From the NCBI RefSeq assembly GCF_016406325.1, contig NZ_CP066370.1, forward strand, positions 2,294,001 through 2,358,000: DNA of 64,000 nt, written 5' to 3'. Each line of letters opens with the position of its first letter. Positions within the stretch are counted from its first letter, which is position 1. The translations under genes and the position numbers were made by a program. Positions 10,558-22,634 of this stretch are shown here, one piece after another. The stretch comes from Shewanella putrefaciens. GTDB taxonomy: Bacteria; Pseudomonadota; Gammaproteobacteria; Enterobacterales; Shewanellaceae. Below the pieces are notes generated by a model that made no database searches, was not told the origin of the DNA, and saw only the letters and a program-made list of their open reading frames with translations.

Positions 10558-11196
10558 ATGCCTAAAAGACCAACGTTTAGTCCAGCAAATACCCTCGTCG
10601 TACTTGATTTTGAAACATCGGGTTTATCACCCAATCAAGGAGCTAGAGCCATCGAAATTGGTGCAGTATTGATTGAAAATGGCGTGATAACCCAACGATT
10701 TTCAGAGCTAATGGATCCTGGCTTTAGGATCAGCACTTTTATTGAAGACTACACAGGGATCAGCAACCAAATGCTGAGAAATGCCGCCCCCTGCCACGAA
10801 GTGATGGCACGTTTTGCCGATTTTATTGGCGATAACCATTTAGTGGCACACAATGCAGGCTTCGATCAACGCTTTCTTGATGCTGAATTTGCCCATATCC
10901 ACCACCAGTATCAAGGCCAATTTGCCTGTTCTTTACTACTGGCAAGACGTTTATACCCCTTAGCGAGCAATCATCAACTGGCGACTCTAGTACGTTATAA
11001 ACAATTGCCTAATAACGGCACCTTTCACCGAGCTTTAGCCGATGCAGAAATGACTGGCCACTTATGGTTAGCCATGCTGGCGGATTTACAGCGTGATTTT
11101 GCGATCACATCACCGCCTTTTAGCCTAATGCAAAAAATAACTCAAAAAACAAAAGCCGATGTGGCTAAATTTATCCGCCAATACAGCGCGAAATAG
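10558..11196 (+). CDS. DEDDh 3'-5' exonuclease (DnaQ/RNase T superfamily)
   Basis: This 212-aa protein has the three exonuclease motifs: VVLDFETSGLSP (Exo I, D and E, about residues 14-25), HNAGFDQRFLDAEF (Exo II, about 100-113) and HRALADAEMTGHLW (Exo III with the DEDDh His, about 158-171). It should remove nucleotides from 3' ends of DNA or RNA. It lacks the C-terminal extension of the Pol III epsilon subunit, so it is more likely a stand-alone proofreading or repair nuclease (ExoX/PolC-epsilon-like) than DnaQ itself. No strong ribosome site precedes the ATG at 10558. It converges on the DUF3334 gene. Confidence 0.85.
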   Translation: MPKRPTFSPANTLVVLDFETSGLSPNQGARAIEIGAVLIENGVITQRFSELMDPGFRISTFIEDYTGISNQMLRNAAPCHEVMARFADFIGDNHLVAHNAGFDQRFLDAEFAHIHHQYQGQFACSLLLARRLYPLASNHQLATLVRYKQLPNNGTFHRALADAEMTGHLWLAMLADLQRDFAITSPPFSLMQKITQKTKADVAKFIRQYSAK

Positions 11197-11212
11197 AACC
11201 CTTAACCCCACT

Positions 11213-11245
11213 AAAATAGACGAATGCTGTGCACATTCGTCTATT
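11213..11245 (-). terminator. intrinsic terminator between the exonuclease and DUF3334 genes
   Basis: A 12-bp perfect stem, AATAGACGAATG pairing with CATTCGTCTATT around a 7-base loop, is followed on the minus strand by TTTT. It lies 24 bases past the DUF3334 stop and probably also slows plus-strand transcription. Confidence 0.75.
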
Positions 11246-11268
11246 GCGCAGATTAAGAGTCTTATTAA

Positions 11269-11991
11269 TTAAAGGCCTAATTGGTCAAGTAAATCATCGG
11301 CATTAGCATCTGTTGTAAGTGAGGCTATCGCGGGTTTATCTTTCATTTTGGACCAAGGTGATACATCGCTATCGTTACTCGCACCGTTATTACCATGTTG
11401 CTCAAGCAAACTATCTGGATCGAATTCCTCATCGTATTCAAACTCGTCCAACTTAATAAATTCAGTCTTATCCATTGCAAACTCAAGGTAAAAAATATGG
11501 TTATTTTCTGTTTTAAAGGACACCCTTCTTGCGACAGCATCATCTAAATTTGCATCAATAGAAATAGTTAACTCTTTATTAATAGTCAACATCTTAGGTT
11601 GGCTTTGGCTAATGGATGTTTGCAACTCTTTAGAGATTTTATTAATAAAATCACCAAGAATTTGATTCATTAACTCCCCCATCACATTTCCCACTTCATC
11701 AGAAGTGTGGGAAAACGCCAACTCGGACTCCGGCATTCCCATATTCAACATATACCGACGATAGATCTCAATGGCGGCGGAAGCTGAAAAGTTGATCACG
11801 ACAAGTCCAGAAAAACCACCATCAAAAATAGAAAAACAGCCAAGATCTGGCTTAAGGCGAGTCCGAGCAATACTCTGCACCATACCCGCATGGCTAACAT
11901 GGCTAGCACTCGTGCTCGATAACACGTGGGCCACCGAATGACATAGCTTAAGTAAAATATCATCCGAAGTAACAATTGTATCTGTAGTCAT
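11269..11991 (-). CDS. DUF3334 family protein (CheX/CheC-like fold)
   Basis: A 240-aa soluble protein matching the DUF3334 family of Shewanella and Vibrio. Its core pattern, FDGGFSGLVVINFSASAAIEIY followed by HTSDEVGNVMGELMNQILGDF, resembles the dimeric CheX/CheC phosphatase fold with its E-(x)2-N helix (E and N in GELMNQI). I infer a link to chemotaxis or two-component signalling from that motif and from the chemoreceptor gene next door. The C-terminal 60 residues are acidic and low-complexity. I start at the ATG at 11991 rather than the TTG at 11997. Family identity is fairly sure; the function is inference. Confidence 0.8.
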   Translation of the reverse strand: MTTDTIVTSDDILLKLCHSVAHVLSSTSASHVSHAGMVQSIARTRLKPDLGCFSIFDGGFSGLVVINFSASAAIEIYRRYMLNMGMPESELAFSHTSDEVGNVMGELMNQILGDFINKISKELQTSISQSQPKMLTINKELTISIDANLDDAVARRVSFKTENNHIFYLEFAMDKTEFIKLDEFEYDEEFDPDSLLEQHGNNGASNDSDVSPWSKMKDKPAIASLTTDANADDLLDQLGL

Positions 11992-12350
11992 AATCAATTC
12001 TCAAACTGAACGATGAATTAATCTTGCGCGTAAAACCCAAAAAAATCAAAACTAAAACAATTGATTAGCCTCTTTTATCAAGAATAAAACCGTGAAAAAT
12101 CTGTAACCTATTGATATTAGGTTAGTCTTCCAGATGATATGGCAATTCAAAAACAGGGCGAATAAAGAATAGGCTCGTTAACACTCACTTTTCAAAACCG
12201 TTGAATAAGATATCCTGCTTAAGATCAAAGAAACCTTCGATTCTTATTAACCTGTTACTAAATTTAGTAGTAAGTGATTCAATTAACAATGATTCGCATG
12301 TATATTGAGTTACACTATTTTTGTGTGTATTGTGCCTTTAAGGAACCCAA
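11992..12350. other. 359-base intergenic region between divergent DUF3334 and chemoreceptor genes
   Basis: No convincing ORF is present. It must hold two divergent promoters. An inverted repeat TAACCTA-N7-TAGGTTA lies around 12107-12127, and an 18-nt A-rich motif at 12032-12049 recurs at 17353-17370. No flagellar (sigma28) promoter was recognised. Confidence 0.5.
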
Positions 12351-13988
12351 ATGATCACATTTTTACGTCAACTGACAATATTGCAACGACTGATGATAAT
12401 GCTCATCATGGCGGCAATAGGTACTGTTTGTTTTGCTAGCTTTTCAATAAAATTACAGTACAACAATTTGATAGAGCAGAAATGGCAACAGATCGACGGG
12501 CAACTTGGCAGTGTTTTGAGCATACTCGATGCCCATCGCCAAGATGCCCTTAATGGGAAATCCACCGAAGAAGAGGCAAAAAAAGCTGCAGCGGCATTAA
12601 TGACCCAAATTCGTTATGCTGGCGCGGGTTATTTTGTTGTGATAGATGATACAAATCAAATCGTTGCACACGGTGAAAATAAGGCTTTAATTGGCACTTC
12701 TGCCATGAATGTTAAGCTGACAGATGGTTCAACCCCATTAGCAACTATGTTGCCGTTAGCGCGCAAAAATGCAAAAACCACCTTAGAATATCCATTTACG
12801 AATCCTGTCACTAATGTGATTGAAGATAAACTTGCCGAAGCCCGTTATTATCCTCAATGGGGCTGGACGATTGTTACTGGCGCATATCTTAGCGATGTAG
12901 AAAAAAACCTTAAATCGGTCATCGTTGATTATCTGATTATCATGTTTTTAATCTCTGTCCCCATTTTTGCCTTTTTCCTCGTATTAAATCACTCCATCAC
13001 CTCACCACTTAACGATGCCATTGAAGCATTGGAAGACATTGCCCAAGGTGAAGGGGATTTAAGCCAACGTTTAAGCACTAAAGGTAAAGATGAAATAGCC
13101 CACCTTGCCCAAGCTTTTAATCTTTTTGCACAAAAAATTGGCGATATGATTGGCCACTTACAACCTCTTGGCCATTCATTAGATAACGATGCAAAACAAT
13201 TAATGCAAGCCGTTGAAGAGTCCAATCAAAGTGCTGAGCATATTCATCGTGAAACAGGCAGTGTTGCTACCGCGGTGAATCAAATGCTCTCAACTACCCA
13301 TGAAATGGCGAACAATACCCAACAAGCCGCAGATGCAGCAAATAGTGTTAAAGAACAAGCTCAGCAAAGCCAAATAGTAATAGACAATACCGTCCGCAAC
13401 ACTGAGAAACTCGTTCAAGAGCTTAAAGCCTCTGAAACCATAACCCAAAAACTTGGCGTTGCCTCAGGGCAAATTGGCAGTATTCTTGATGTGATCCGCG
13501 GTATTGCTGAACAAACCAATTTACTGGCACTCAATGCAGCGATTGAAGCCGCAAGGGCGGGTAGTCATGGTCGTGGTTTTGCTGTCGTTGCCGATGAAGT
13601 CAGAGCGTTAGCTAACCGTACTCAAGATTCGACGAATGAGATTCAGAAGATCATCACTGAGATCCAATCCGGTGTTAGCTCAGTGATGAAAAGTAATAGC
13701 CAAACCCAACATCAATCCGATGAACTGCAAGCTCAAGCTCACGAAGCAGGTAAATCAATGGCGGCTATTTTGCAATTGATTGCCCATATTAGTGATATGA
13801 ATACTCAGCTTGCCAGCGCAACGGAAGAACAGTCATTAGTGACAGAAGAAATTAACCGAAATATCTGTAATATCTCAGATTTAACCGAAGTTTCGGTCAA
13901 AGCAAATGAAAGTAACAGCCATGCAGCACAATCGTTGCAGGACATTAGCCAAGATATGTCCCATACACTAGGTCAATTTAAAATCTAA
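12351..13988 (+). CDS. methyl-accepting chemotaxis protein with single Cache sensor
   Basis: A 545-aa transmembrane chemoreceptor. TM1 spans about residues 12-32; the periplasmic sCache_2 domain (about 35-185) contains the typical [21 protein letters not shown] and [17 protein letters not shown] stretches; TM2 is about 190-212. A HAMP domain follows (about 212-265, [12 protein letters not shown]), then the cytoplasmic signalling hairpin with the conserved tip [20 protein letters not shown]. sCache_2 receptors commonly sense small organic acids, so that is a possible ligand class, but the ligand cannot be read from sequence. There is no C-terminal CheR-docking pentapeptide. aagga precedes the ATG, and a strong terminator follows. 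Confidence 0.92.
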   Translation: MITFLRQLTILQRLMIMLIMAAIGTVCFASFSIKLQYNNLIEQKWQQIDGQLGSVLSILDAHRQDALNGKSTEEEAKKAAAALMTQIRYAGAGYFVVIDDTNQIVAHGENKALIGTSAMNVKLTDGSTPLATMLPLARKNAKTTLEYPFTNPVTNVIEDKLAEARYYPQWGWTIVTGAYLSDVEKNLKSVIVDYLIIMFLISVPIFAFFLVLNHSITSPLNDAIEALEDIAQGEGDLSQRLSTKGKDEIAHLAQAFNLFAQKIGDMIGHLQPLGHSLDNDAKQLMQAVEESNQSAEHIHRETGSVATAVNQMLSTTHEMANNTQQAADAANSVKEQAQQSQIVIDNTVRNTEKLVQELKASETITQKLGVASGQIGSILDVIRGIAEQTNLLALNAAIEAARAGSHGRGFAVVADEVRALANRTQDSTNEIQKIITEIQSGVSSVMKSNSQTQHQSDELQAQAHEAGKSMAAILQLIAHISDMNTQLASATEEQSLVTEEINRNICNISDLTEVSVKANESNSHAAQSLQDISQDMSHTLGQFKI

Positions 13989-14006
13989 TTGGCCCAAGGT
14001 ACATGT

Positions 14007-14033
14007 AAAAAGGCGCCAATCGGCGCCTTTTTT
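14007..14033 (+). terminator. intrinsic terminator after the chemoreceptor gene
   Basis: A GC-rich stem, GGCGCC-AATC-GGCGCC, is flanked by A5 and T7 tracts, 18 bases after the stop codon at 13988. Confidence 0.92.
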
Positions 14034-14120
14034 AATTAAAATGTTTCAAAACAAAAAACCTCACGCCTAAGCCAATAGGATTAGGGTATCCTGTCACAAA
14101 TATCAACAGAGGAACAGCCG

Positions 14121-14516
14121 ATGCGCATGACTTTAGCCGTTCACACTCGGCAATACACCATACATAGTTTTAGCCCCAATGCCCAACTACCGAGCAACAT
14201 CTTTGCCGAAGATGTGTATTTTATCAGTAAAACTGCAGAAGGTTTTACGGTCGTTATCGGCAGTGATGTTGAACTAGACAGTCTTGAACAAGAAGGCCAT
14301 TGGTGCTGTATAGAAGTGCTTGGGCCTCTCGGTTTTTCAATGACGGGCATTTTATCGAAAGTCTCTAGTACATTAGCCGACGTACAAATCAGTATTTTTG
14401 CTCTTTCAACTTTCGATACCGACTATATTTTGGTGAAACAAAGTCGTCTCACCAGTGCCATTGATGCTCTAAGAAAACAGGGTTATCAAGTTATCGAATC
14501 ACAAGAAACACAGTAG
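14121..14516 (+). CDS. ACT-domain protein (COG3603/CASTOR-type ACT)
   Basis: A 131-aa soluble protein built of two ACT-like units. The second half has the pattern GPLGFSMTGILSKVSSTLADVQISIFALSTFDTDYILVK (given here as landmarks: G-(L/F)-TGIL, then I-S-I-F-A-(L)-S-T-F-D-T-D-Y-I-L), typical of COG3603 proteins related to aspartokinase ACT regulatory domains. It probably binds an amino acid or other small molecule. It lies 23 bases upstream of ptsH on the same strand, so it may be the first gene of the pts operon; whether it has any role in PTS regulation is unknown. Confidence 0.8.
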   Translation: MRMTLAVHTRQYTIHSFSPNAQLPSNIFAEDVYFISKTAEGFTVVIGSDVELDSLEQEGHWCCIEVLGPLGFSMTGILSKVSSTLADVQISIFALSTFDTDYILVKQSRLTSAIDALRKQGYQVIESQETQ

Positions 14517-14538
14517 AACGTAAAAGAGTGGATCCGCT

Positions 14539-14796
14539 ATGTATGAAAAATTTGTCACTATTACCGCCAAACATGGTATTCACACTCGCCCAGCAGCATT
14601 ACTCGTCAAAGAGGCTAAAACCTTTAACTGTGATGTTTTAGTGGAGTGCAATGGTAAACAAGCCAGTGCTAAAAGTTTATTTAAATTACAAACATTAGGT
14701 TTATATCATGGTGTTACTGTTAGAGTGTTTGCCGATGGGGAAGATGCACAGGATGCAGTTGAAAAAGTCTCCACACTCTTAATTACCTTAAGTTAA
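14539..14796 (+). CDS. ptsH: phosphocarrier protein HPr
   Basis: HPr passes phosphate from Enzyme I to EIIA proteins. The 85-aa product has the phospho-acceptor His15 in HGIHTRPAALL and the regulatory Ser46 region ASAKSLFKLQTLGL, both matching E. coli HPr closely. It is followed by ptsI after 43 bases and then crr: the classical ptsHI-crr arrangement. Confidence 0.97.
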   Translation: MYEKFVTITAKHGIHTRPAALLVKEAKTFNCDVLVECNGKQASAKSLFKLQTLGLYHGVTVRVFADGEDAQDAVEKVSTLLITLS

Positions 14797-14839
14797 ACTC
14801 TATTTCGCATTTAATTACGCGTAAATTGTAGGAATCAAT

Positions 14840-16543
14840 ATGTCGATAACAGGGATCATAGTGTCATCGGGTATTGCCTTTGGACAGGCATTACACCTTA
14901 ACTACACCAAAAACTACCTCGATTATCGGCCCATTCCCCTCGCGAGGATCCCACAACAGCAAGCAAAGTTTTTCAAAGCATTACAGGAACTACAACAACA
15001 ACTTAGCCATAGCCAAGCTAAACTTTCTGCCGAATGTGAAAATTATCAGCTTATTGAAGCCGATTTATTGCTGTTACAAGATGAAGAACTTATTGAGCAA
15101 GTCAAAGATGCCATTAGGACTCTGCAATTATCTGCCAGCGTCGCAGTTGAGCGGATATTCGCTCACCAAGCTAATGAATTAGCATCCCTTGACGGCCCCT
15201 ATTTAGCCAATCGGGCGCAGGATGTGCGCAGCCTTGGGCAACGTCTCGTTTCTGCCATCCATGGCCACTTAGATCAAGGCTTAGAGAAACTACATTCTCC
15301 CACGATTTTGCTCGCTCAAGATCTTACCCCGGCTGAGTTTGCTTTGCTGCCAAAGGAACATATTAGCGGTATCGTTCTGAAAACTGGCGGGTTAACCAGC
15401 CATACCGCCATCTTAGCCAAAGCCGCGGGAATTCCCGCTATTTTAAGTTGCCAGTTTGATGCCGAATGTATTCCCAATGGTACGCCCTTAATTCTCGACG
15501 CCCTTAATGGCGAATTGTGGGTAAAGCCTACGCCAGAGGAGCAAGCTCGGCTGACGGTCACATTGCACCATGAACAGGCTCGACGTGCAGCACTCGATGA
15601 CTATAAAAACGTCCCTGCACAAACTCAAGATGGGCACCAGATTAGCCTATTAGCAAACGTGGGCAACTTGAACGATATCACCCATGTAAGTGATGTTGGT
15701 GCCGACGGTATTGGGTTATTTCGTACCGAATTTATGCTAATGAATGCCAGAACCTTACCCGATGAAAAAGCACAGTACAGCCTATATTGCGAGGCATTAC
15801 ATGTTCTTGGAGGAAAAACTTTCACTATTAGGACCTTAGATATAGGGGCCGATAAAGAATTGCCTTGTCTATATCAGGAAGTGGAGGAGAATCCTGCACT
15901 CGGGTTACGGGGAATACGCTACACTTTGGCGCACCCTGAACTGTTTAAAACCCAATTGCGAGCCACGCTCCGGGCCGCTAATCATGGCCCAATTCGATTA
16001 ATGTTTCCGATGGTCAATCAAGTCGAGGAACTCGAACAAATTTTTAAGCTGATTGCCGAATGTCAAGCTGCGTTAGAGGAAGAAGAAAAAGGTTATGGCG
16101 AATTGAGTTACGGCATTGTGGTAGAAACACCTGCCGCAGTACTCAACCTCAGTGCCATGCTGCCTAAACTGGACTTTGTAAGTATTGGCACCAATGACTT
16201 AACCCAATATGCCATGGCAGCCGATCGCACAAATCCGCAGCTTACACGGGACTATCCCTCACTCTCCCCTGCGATACTTGCCCTGATAAAAATGACCATA
16301 TCACAGGCGAAATCAGCAGGCGTTAAAGTATCACTTTGCGGTGAACTTGCCAGTTCACCTCTTATGGTGCCCTTATTGGTTGGTATGGGTCTTGATGAAC
16401 TGAGCGTGAATTTAAATTCCCTGCTAGAAGTTAAAGCTGCCATCTGCCAAGGGGATTTTGAACGATTTTCTGCGCTAGCGCACACTGCATTACAACAAGA
16501 TAGAATTGCAACCTTACAGCAATGTATAACAAGCTATAAATAG
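14840..16543 (+). CDS. ptsI: PTS Enzyme I (phosphoenolpyruvate-protein phosphotransferase)
   Basis: Enzyme I transfers phosphate from PEP to HPr. The 567-aa protein has the N-terminal HPr-binding domain, the swivelling phospho-His domain with the active-site His in GGLTSHTAILAKAAGIPA (about residues 182-199), and the C-terminal PEP-binding TIM barrel with GIGLFRTEFMLM, FPMVNQVEEL and the SLCGELASSP active-site Cys loop. Length fits the family (575 in E. coli). agga precedes the ATG. Confidence 0.97.
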   Translation: MSITGIIVSSGIAFGQALHLNYTKNYLDYRPIPLARIPQQQAKFFKALQELQQQLSHSQAKLSAECENYQLIEADLLLLQDEELIEQVKDAIRTLQLSASVAVERIFAHQANELASLDGPYLANRAQDVRSLGQRLVSAIHGHLDQGLEKLHSPTILLAQDLTPAEFALLPKEHISGIVLKTGGLTSHTAILAKAAGIPAILSCQFDAECIPNGTPLILDALNGELWVKPTPEEQARLTVTLHHEQARRAALDDYKNVPAQTQDGHQISLLANVGNLNDITHVSDVGADGIGLFRTEFMLMNARTLPDEKAQYSLYCEALHVLGGKTFTIRTLDIGADKELPCLYQEVEENPALGLRGIRYTLAHPELFKTQLRATLRAANHGPIRLMFPMVNQVEELEQIFKLIAECQAALEEEEKGYGELSYGIVVETPAAVLNLSAMLPKLDFVSIGTNDLTQYAMAADRTNPQLTRDYPSLSPAILALIKMTISQAKSAGVKVSLCGELASSPLMVPLLVGMGLDELSVNLNSLLEVKAAICQGDFERFSALAHTALQQDRIATLQQCITSYK

Positions 16544-16616
16544 TAGAATTTATTCGTTATGCTGCATCACGGATCGAAAAAATAATGACAAAAATCAATA
16601 CAAGGGGCTCAACATT

Positions 16617-17126
16617 ATGGGATTTCTAAGCCGCATAAGACGATTGGTATCGGGGCAACCCCATTTAGCCGGCGGTATCATGGTATATGCACCTGTGAGT
16701 GGTGATATTGTCGCCATTGAAAAAGTCCCAGATGTTGTTTTTGCAGAAAAAATTGTTGGAGACGGCATTGCAATTGCGCCTAAAGGTGATCAAATGCTTG
16801 CCCCAATTGATGGAACTATTGGTAAAATTTTCGAAACCAACCACGCCTTTAGCATAGAGTCACCACAAGGTTTAGAGCTATTTGTGCATTTTGGAGTGGG
16901 TACCGTTGAACTTCGTGGCAAAGGTTTTAAGCGACTTGCGGAAGAAGGCCAAACTGTAAAAGCTGGCGATCCGATTTTAGCGTTTGACATTGAGTATCTT
17001 AGGGATCAAGTCGAGAGTTTGCTTACCCCTGTAGTCCTCGCCAATATGGAAGACGTTAAATATCTTGATAAAGCTCAGGGAAGTGTGACCGCAGGTAAAG
17101 ATGTGATCTTTACTGTCCAACTTTAA
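16617..17126 (+). CDS. crr: PTS EIIA-Glc
   Basis: The 169-aa EIIA-Glc receives phosphate from HPr and in gammaproteobacteria controls adenylate cyclase and inducer exclusion. The active-site His90 lies in FVHFGVGTVELRGKGFKRLAEEG, next to the second conserved His in TNHAFSIESP. PDVVFAEKIVGDGIAI is almost identical to E. coli Crr. No EIIBC permease gene accompanies it here, so I infer that its role in this organism is largely regulatory, or that it serves a permease encoded elsewhere. Confidence 0.96.
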   Translation: MGFLSRIRRLVSGQPHLAGGIMVYAPVSGDIVAIEKVPDVVFAEKIVGDGIAIAPKGDQMLAPIDGTIGKIFETNHAFSIESPQGLELFVHFGVGTVELRGKGFKRLAEEGQTVKAGDPILAFDIEYLRDQVESLLTPVVLANMEDVKYLDKAQGSVTAGKDVIFTVQL

Positions 17127-17442
17127 TGATGAATATAAATTAAAACCGCTTATCCATTCTATGCCGCCGCACTGCGTACCTATAGATCACACTGTCTGTC
17201 ACAACATCTAGGCTAGCTCATAGGATCTAGCCTAAGATATACACCTGCAATGTGCCATTAAGTAAGTTAACCTAGACTGGCCAAAAAGGCTTCTCTGATC
17301 AACGATAATACTCATCAATTCTCATTCCCAAATAACCCACATTACCTCACGCAAAACCCAAAAAAATCAACGTCTACGCTGGCTCTCGTGTAAAAGAATG
17401 ACTATATATCTAGTAGTGCTTTTTTAATAAAGAGGAATAACA
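17127..17442. other. 316-base intergenic region after crr
   Basis: No ORF is present. An imperfect hairpin (ATC-TAGGCTA paired with TAGCCTA-AGAT, 10 bp with one bulge) lies at about 17209-17240; it has no T-run, so its role as a crr terminator is doubtful. The 18-nt motif AAAACCCAAAAAAATCAA at 17353-17370 is shared with 12032-12049. gagg sits before the chemoreceptor start. Confidence 0.45.
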
Positions 17443-19311
17443 ATGAAGTTCAGTCATAAGATTGTCGCCGCATCCTCTGCGTTACTTTTAGTGACAGTAA
17501 CGCTACTCACAATAAAACAATACTACTCCATCCAGAAGGAAATGCAGGCACAAGTCGAAGCCAGTGTCACTGAAATCGTTGATGGTGTAAGAAACACTGT
17601 TTCATCGGAAATAGAAGCACGTAAACAACTGGCAGCTTATACCACTAGCTTGATAGAGCAAGATCTCACCCCAGCCCACATCAGTAGCGTTATTACGCGT
17701 CCCACGGTCAAAAATGCATTTTTGCTTATCGGTTTCGGATACGAAAAGGATGGCACTAATATTAATAATAATCCGAGTTGGGATCCCGGCGCTGGATGGG
17801 ATCCAAGGGCGAGACCTTGGTATAAAGATGCAAAACAAGCCGATAAATTGATCATCACAGCACCCTATCCTGACTCTGCCTCCGGTGAAATTCTTGTCTC
17901 TATCGCAACCCCCGTAAAAGAGAGCGGTCAATTTATTGGGGCAATTTTTTATGATGTTAGCCTTGTTGGATTAGCAACATTAGTCAATGAGGTGAAACTA
18001 TTCAACGCTGGATATGTGTTTATTGTTGCACAGGATGGAACGACAATCGCCCACCCAGAAGAAAAGCGAAATGGTACTCCAATGGCTGACTATCTGCCTA
18101 ACATCAAAGTGATGGAACAACCTCAAAAAGTGAGTATTGATGGTAAAAACTTCACCTTAGATTTCTCTAAAGTGGCAGGAGAAAACTGGTATGTCGGCGT
18201 TATCTTAGATGAAGATATTGCCTATGCCGCCGTAACCGATTTACGCAATAGCTCTATTCTCTATACAGTTATCGCTTTGCTTATCAGTATTACTGTACTT
18301 CTCCTACTCATCACAACTTTGATGCGCCCATTGCAAACCTTGAATGATGCGATTCAAGATGTCGCTTCTGGAGAAGGTGATTTAACCCAACGTTTGAATA
18401 CAAAAACCGATACTGAGTTTTCATCTTTAGCCATTAGTTTCAATACCTTCACTGCTAATCTTCAACAACTCATTATTGAATCTAAATCGATTGGTCGACT
18501 CATCCATCAGAGTTCAGAAATGACATCGGTAGAGTTACAACAATCAACTGATGCAATGAACTCGCAGCTACATGAACTCGAACAACTTGCCACCGCAATG
18601 CATGAAATGGCAACGACCTCAACAGATGTCGCACGCAATGCTCAGGGTGCAGCCTCTGCAGCCAAAGAAGCAGACGACGCCACCAGTGCAGGAACTCGCG
18701 TCGTTAGCGATACAACGAAGGCGATTAATGCCTTATCCTCCGAAATCGATATGGCAGTATCTGAAGTCAAAATCTTAGGATCTGCGACAGATAATATTGC
18801 GACTATCTTAAAAGTCATTAACGATATCGCAGATCAAACCAATTTGTTGGCCTTAAATGCGGCAATTGAAGCTGCAAGGGCGGGAGATTCAGGGCGTGGC
18901 TTTGCCGTTGTAGCCGATGAAGTCAGAACTCTCGCGCAAAAAACACAGCAATCGACAACACAAATCCGCAATATGATAGAACAACTTCAGCAAGGAGCCC
19001 GAGCCGTGGCAGAAGTGATGCACCAAAGTAAGGAAACCGCAAAAGATGCCGTTACCCGCGCCCAAGATGCTAACACTGCACTCGATAAGATCCGTGAAGC
19101 CATATTACAAATCACAGACATGAACCTACAAATTGCTTCTGCGGCTGAAGAACAAAGTCTCGTTGCCGAAGAAATAAACAGTAATACAATTAGGATCAAA
19201 GATTTATCTGTCCAAGTTTCAGACACGGCCATTCGTGCTAACTCGGCGATGTATACACAAACGCAACATATCAAAGAACAAGACGCAATCCTGAATAAAT
19301 TTATCGTCTAA
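17443..19311 (+). CDS. methyl-accepting chemotaxis protein with double Cache sensor (amino-acid type)
   Basis: A 622-aa chemoreceptor: TM1 about residues 8-26, periplasmic dCache_1 domain about 35-265, TM2 about 270-292, HAMP about 293-345, then the signalling domain with tip [20 protein letters not shown]. The sensor contains [12 protein letters not shown] with R124, W126, Y127, plus Y142 and D171. These are spaced exactly like the amino-acid-binding dCache motif described for PctA (R126, W128, Y129, Y144, D173), so an amino acid or related amine is the likely ligand. The tyrosine expected at position 119 is a tryptophan, which may change specificity. It lies downstream of the pts genes as a separate unit. 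Confidence 0.92.
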   Translation: MKFSHKIVAASSALLLVTVTLLTIKQYYSIQKEMQAQVEASVTEIVDGVRNTVSSEIEARKQLAAYTTSLIEQDLTPAHISSVITRPTVKNAFLLIGFGYEKDGTNINNNPSWDPGAGWDPRARPWYKDAKQADKLIITAPYPDSASGEILVSIATPVKESGQFIGAIFYDVSLVGLATLVNEVKLFNAGYVFIVAQDGTTIAHPEEKRNGTPMADYLPNIKVMEQPQKVSIDGKNFTLDFSKVAGENWYVGVILDEDIAYAAVTDLRNSSILYTVIALLISITVLLLLITTLMRPLQTLNDAIQDVASGEGDLTQRLNTKTDTEFSSLAISFNTFTANLQQLIIESKSIGRLIHQSSEMTSVELQQSTDAMNSQLHELEQLATAMHEMATTSTDVARNAQGAASAAKEADDATSAGTRVVSDTTKAINALSSEIDMAVSEVKILGSATDNIATILKVINDIADQTNLLALNAAIEAARAGDSGRGFAVVADEVRTLAQKTQQSTTQIRNMIEQLQQGARAVAEVMHQSKETAKDAVTRAQDANTALDKIREAILQITDMNLQIASAAEEQSLVAEEINSNTIRIKDLSVQVSDTAIRANSAMYTQTQHIKEQDAILNKFIV

Positions 19312-19368
19312 GTCATCCCCTTTAGGAAAGGGGATATCCTACTTGTGACATCCAGCGCACAATGCCAC

Positions 19369-19399
19369 AATGCGTGCAAAATCAAAGTTTGCACGCATT
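19369..19399. repeat. 12-bp perfect inverted repeat between chemoreceptor and yffB
   Basis: AATGCGTGCAAA and TTTGCACGCATT flank a 7-base spacer. No T-run follows on either strand, so a simple intrinsic terminator is unlikely. It sits directly upstream of the yffB ribosome site and could be an attenuating hairpin or a protein operator. Confidence 0.6.
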
Positions 19400-19424
19400 G
19401 CGTGCCCTACACTGGAGCAAGATT

Positions 19425-21618
<2,194 letters not shown>

Positions 21619-21672
21619 CGGTGTCAGCTTTATCCTATTGCTGGTGTATTAATTGATATTAAGTAGGTTTTT

Positions 21673-22515
21673 ATGGATTTATCTTTATACCGTCAAACTA
21701 AGATGATTTCAGGTCGTCAACTGAGTTATCTCGATATCGGTACTGGGCCAGTCTTGCTCCTAGGACACAGTTATCTCTGGGATAGCGCTATGTGGGCGCC
21801 GCAAATTATGGCATTAAGTTCCCATTACCGCTGCATAGCACCAGACCTGTGGGGACATGGACAATCTGACACACTGCCAGACAACTGCAACAACTTACTT
21901 GATATTGCCGATCACATGCTTATGCTGATGGATACCCTTGCCATTGATAATTTTAGTGTTATAGGGCTTTCAGTTGGCGCAATGTGGGGCGCAGAGCTTG
22001 TCCTAAAAGCGCCAACTCGAGTTAACAGCTTAGTCATGCTCGACAGTTTTATTGGGTTTGAACCAGAAATTACCCGTGCAAAATACGATAATATGTTGGA
22101 TTTGATAGAAAATGCCGGTGTCATTCCCCCTGCCCTTATCAGCGCCATTTCCCCCCTCTTTTTTGCAAACAATGCCATAAACAATCATCCAGAGCTGGTG
22201 ACGGGTTTTGAACAATATTTAGCCTCAATACCCCCAGAAAATATTCCGGCAATAGTACAGCTTGGGCGTATGATTTTTGGCCGCCGAGATACTATGGATT
22301 TTGCGGAACAATTTACACTGCCTTGTTTGATCATGGTCGGTGTTGAAGATAAAGCCCGCAGTGTATTAGAAAGCTACCTGATGCACGATGCCATTGATGG
22401 CAGTGAACTGGTACATATCCCTCATGCTGGCCATATCTCAACTCTAGAGCAAGCCGATTTTATTAACCAACAGCTTAACCAATTTCTCAAACGTCTTACC
22501 AAAGATGCCTCATAA
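21673..22515 (+). CDS. alpha/beta hydrolase
   Basis: A 280-aa alpha/beta-hydrolase-fold protein. LLLGHSYLWDSAMWAPQI holds the oxyanion HG-type turn; GLSVG (about residues 98-102) holds the nucleophile Ser; the acid lies near MVGVEDKA, and the catalytic His in HIPHAGHISTLEQ. The substrate cannot be read from sequence. It sits as a separate unit between the dapE operon and the carbonic anhydrase gene. Confidence 0.85.
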   Translation: MDLSLYRQTKMISGRQLSYLDIGTGPVLLLGHSYLWDSAMWAPQIMALSSHYRCIAPDLWGHGQSDTLPDNCNNLLDIADHMLMLMDTLAIDNFSVIGLSVGAMWGAELVLKAPTRVNSLVMLDSFIGFEPEITRAKYDNMLDLIENAGVIPPALISAISPLFFANNAINNHPELVTGFEQYLASIPPENIPAIVQLGRMIFGRRDTMDFAEQFTLPCLIMVGVEDKARSVLESYLMHDAIDGSELVHIPHAGHISTLEQADFINQQLNQFLKRLTKDAS

Positions 22516-22634
22516 CAACACATTGGATAGACCAGCCGTCATAAAATTACTGGTATACTCTTGCAGAAAATTCGCTTATGCGTGATTTAGAGCATTAAAG
22601 ATAAGTTAATGCGTTAATAAAACAATAGGTTAAA

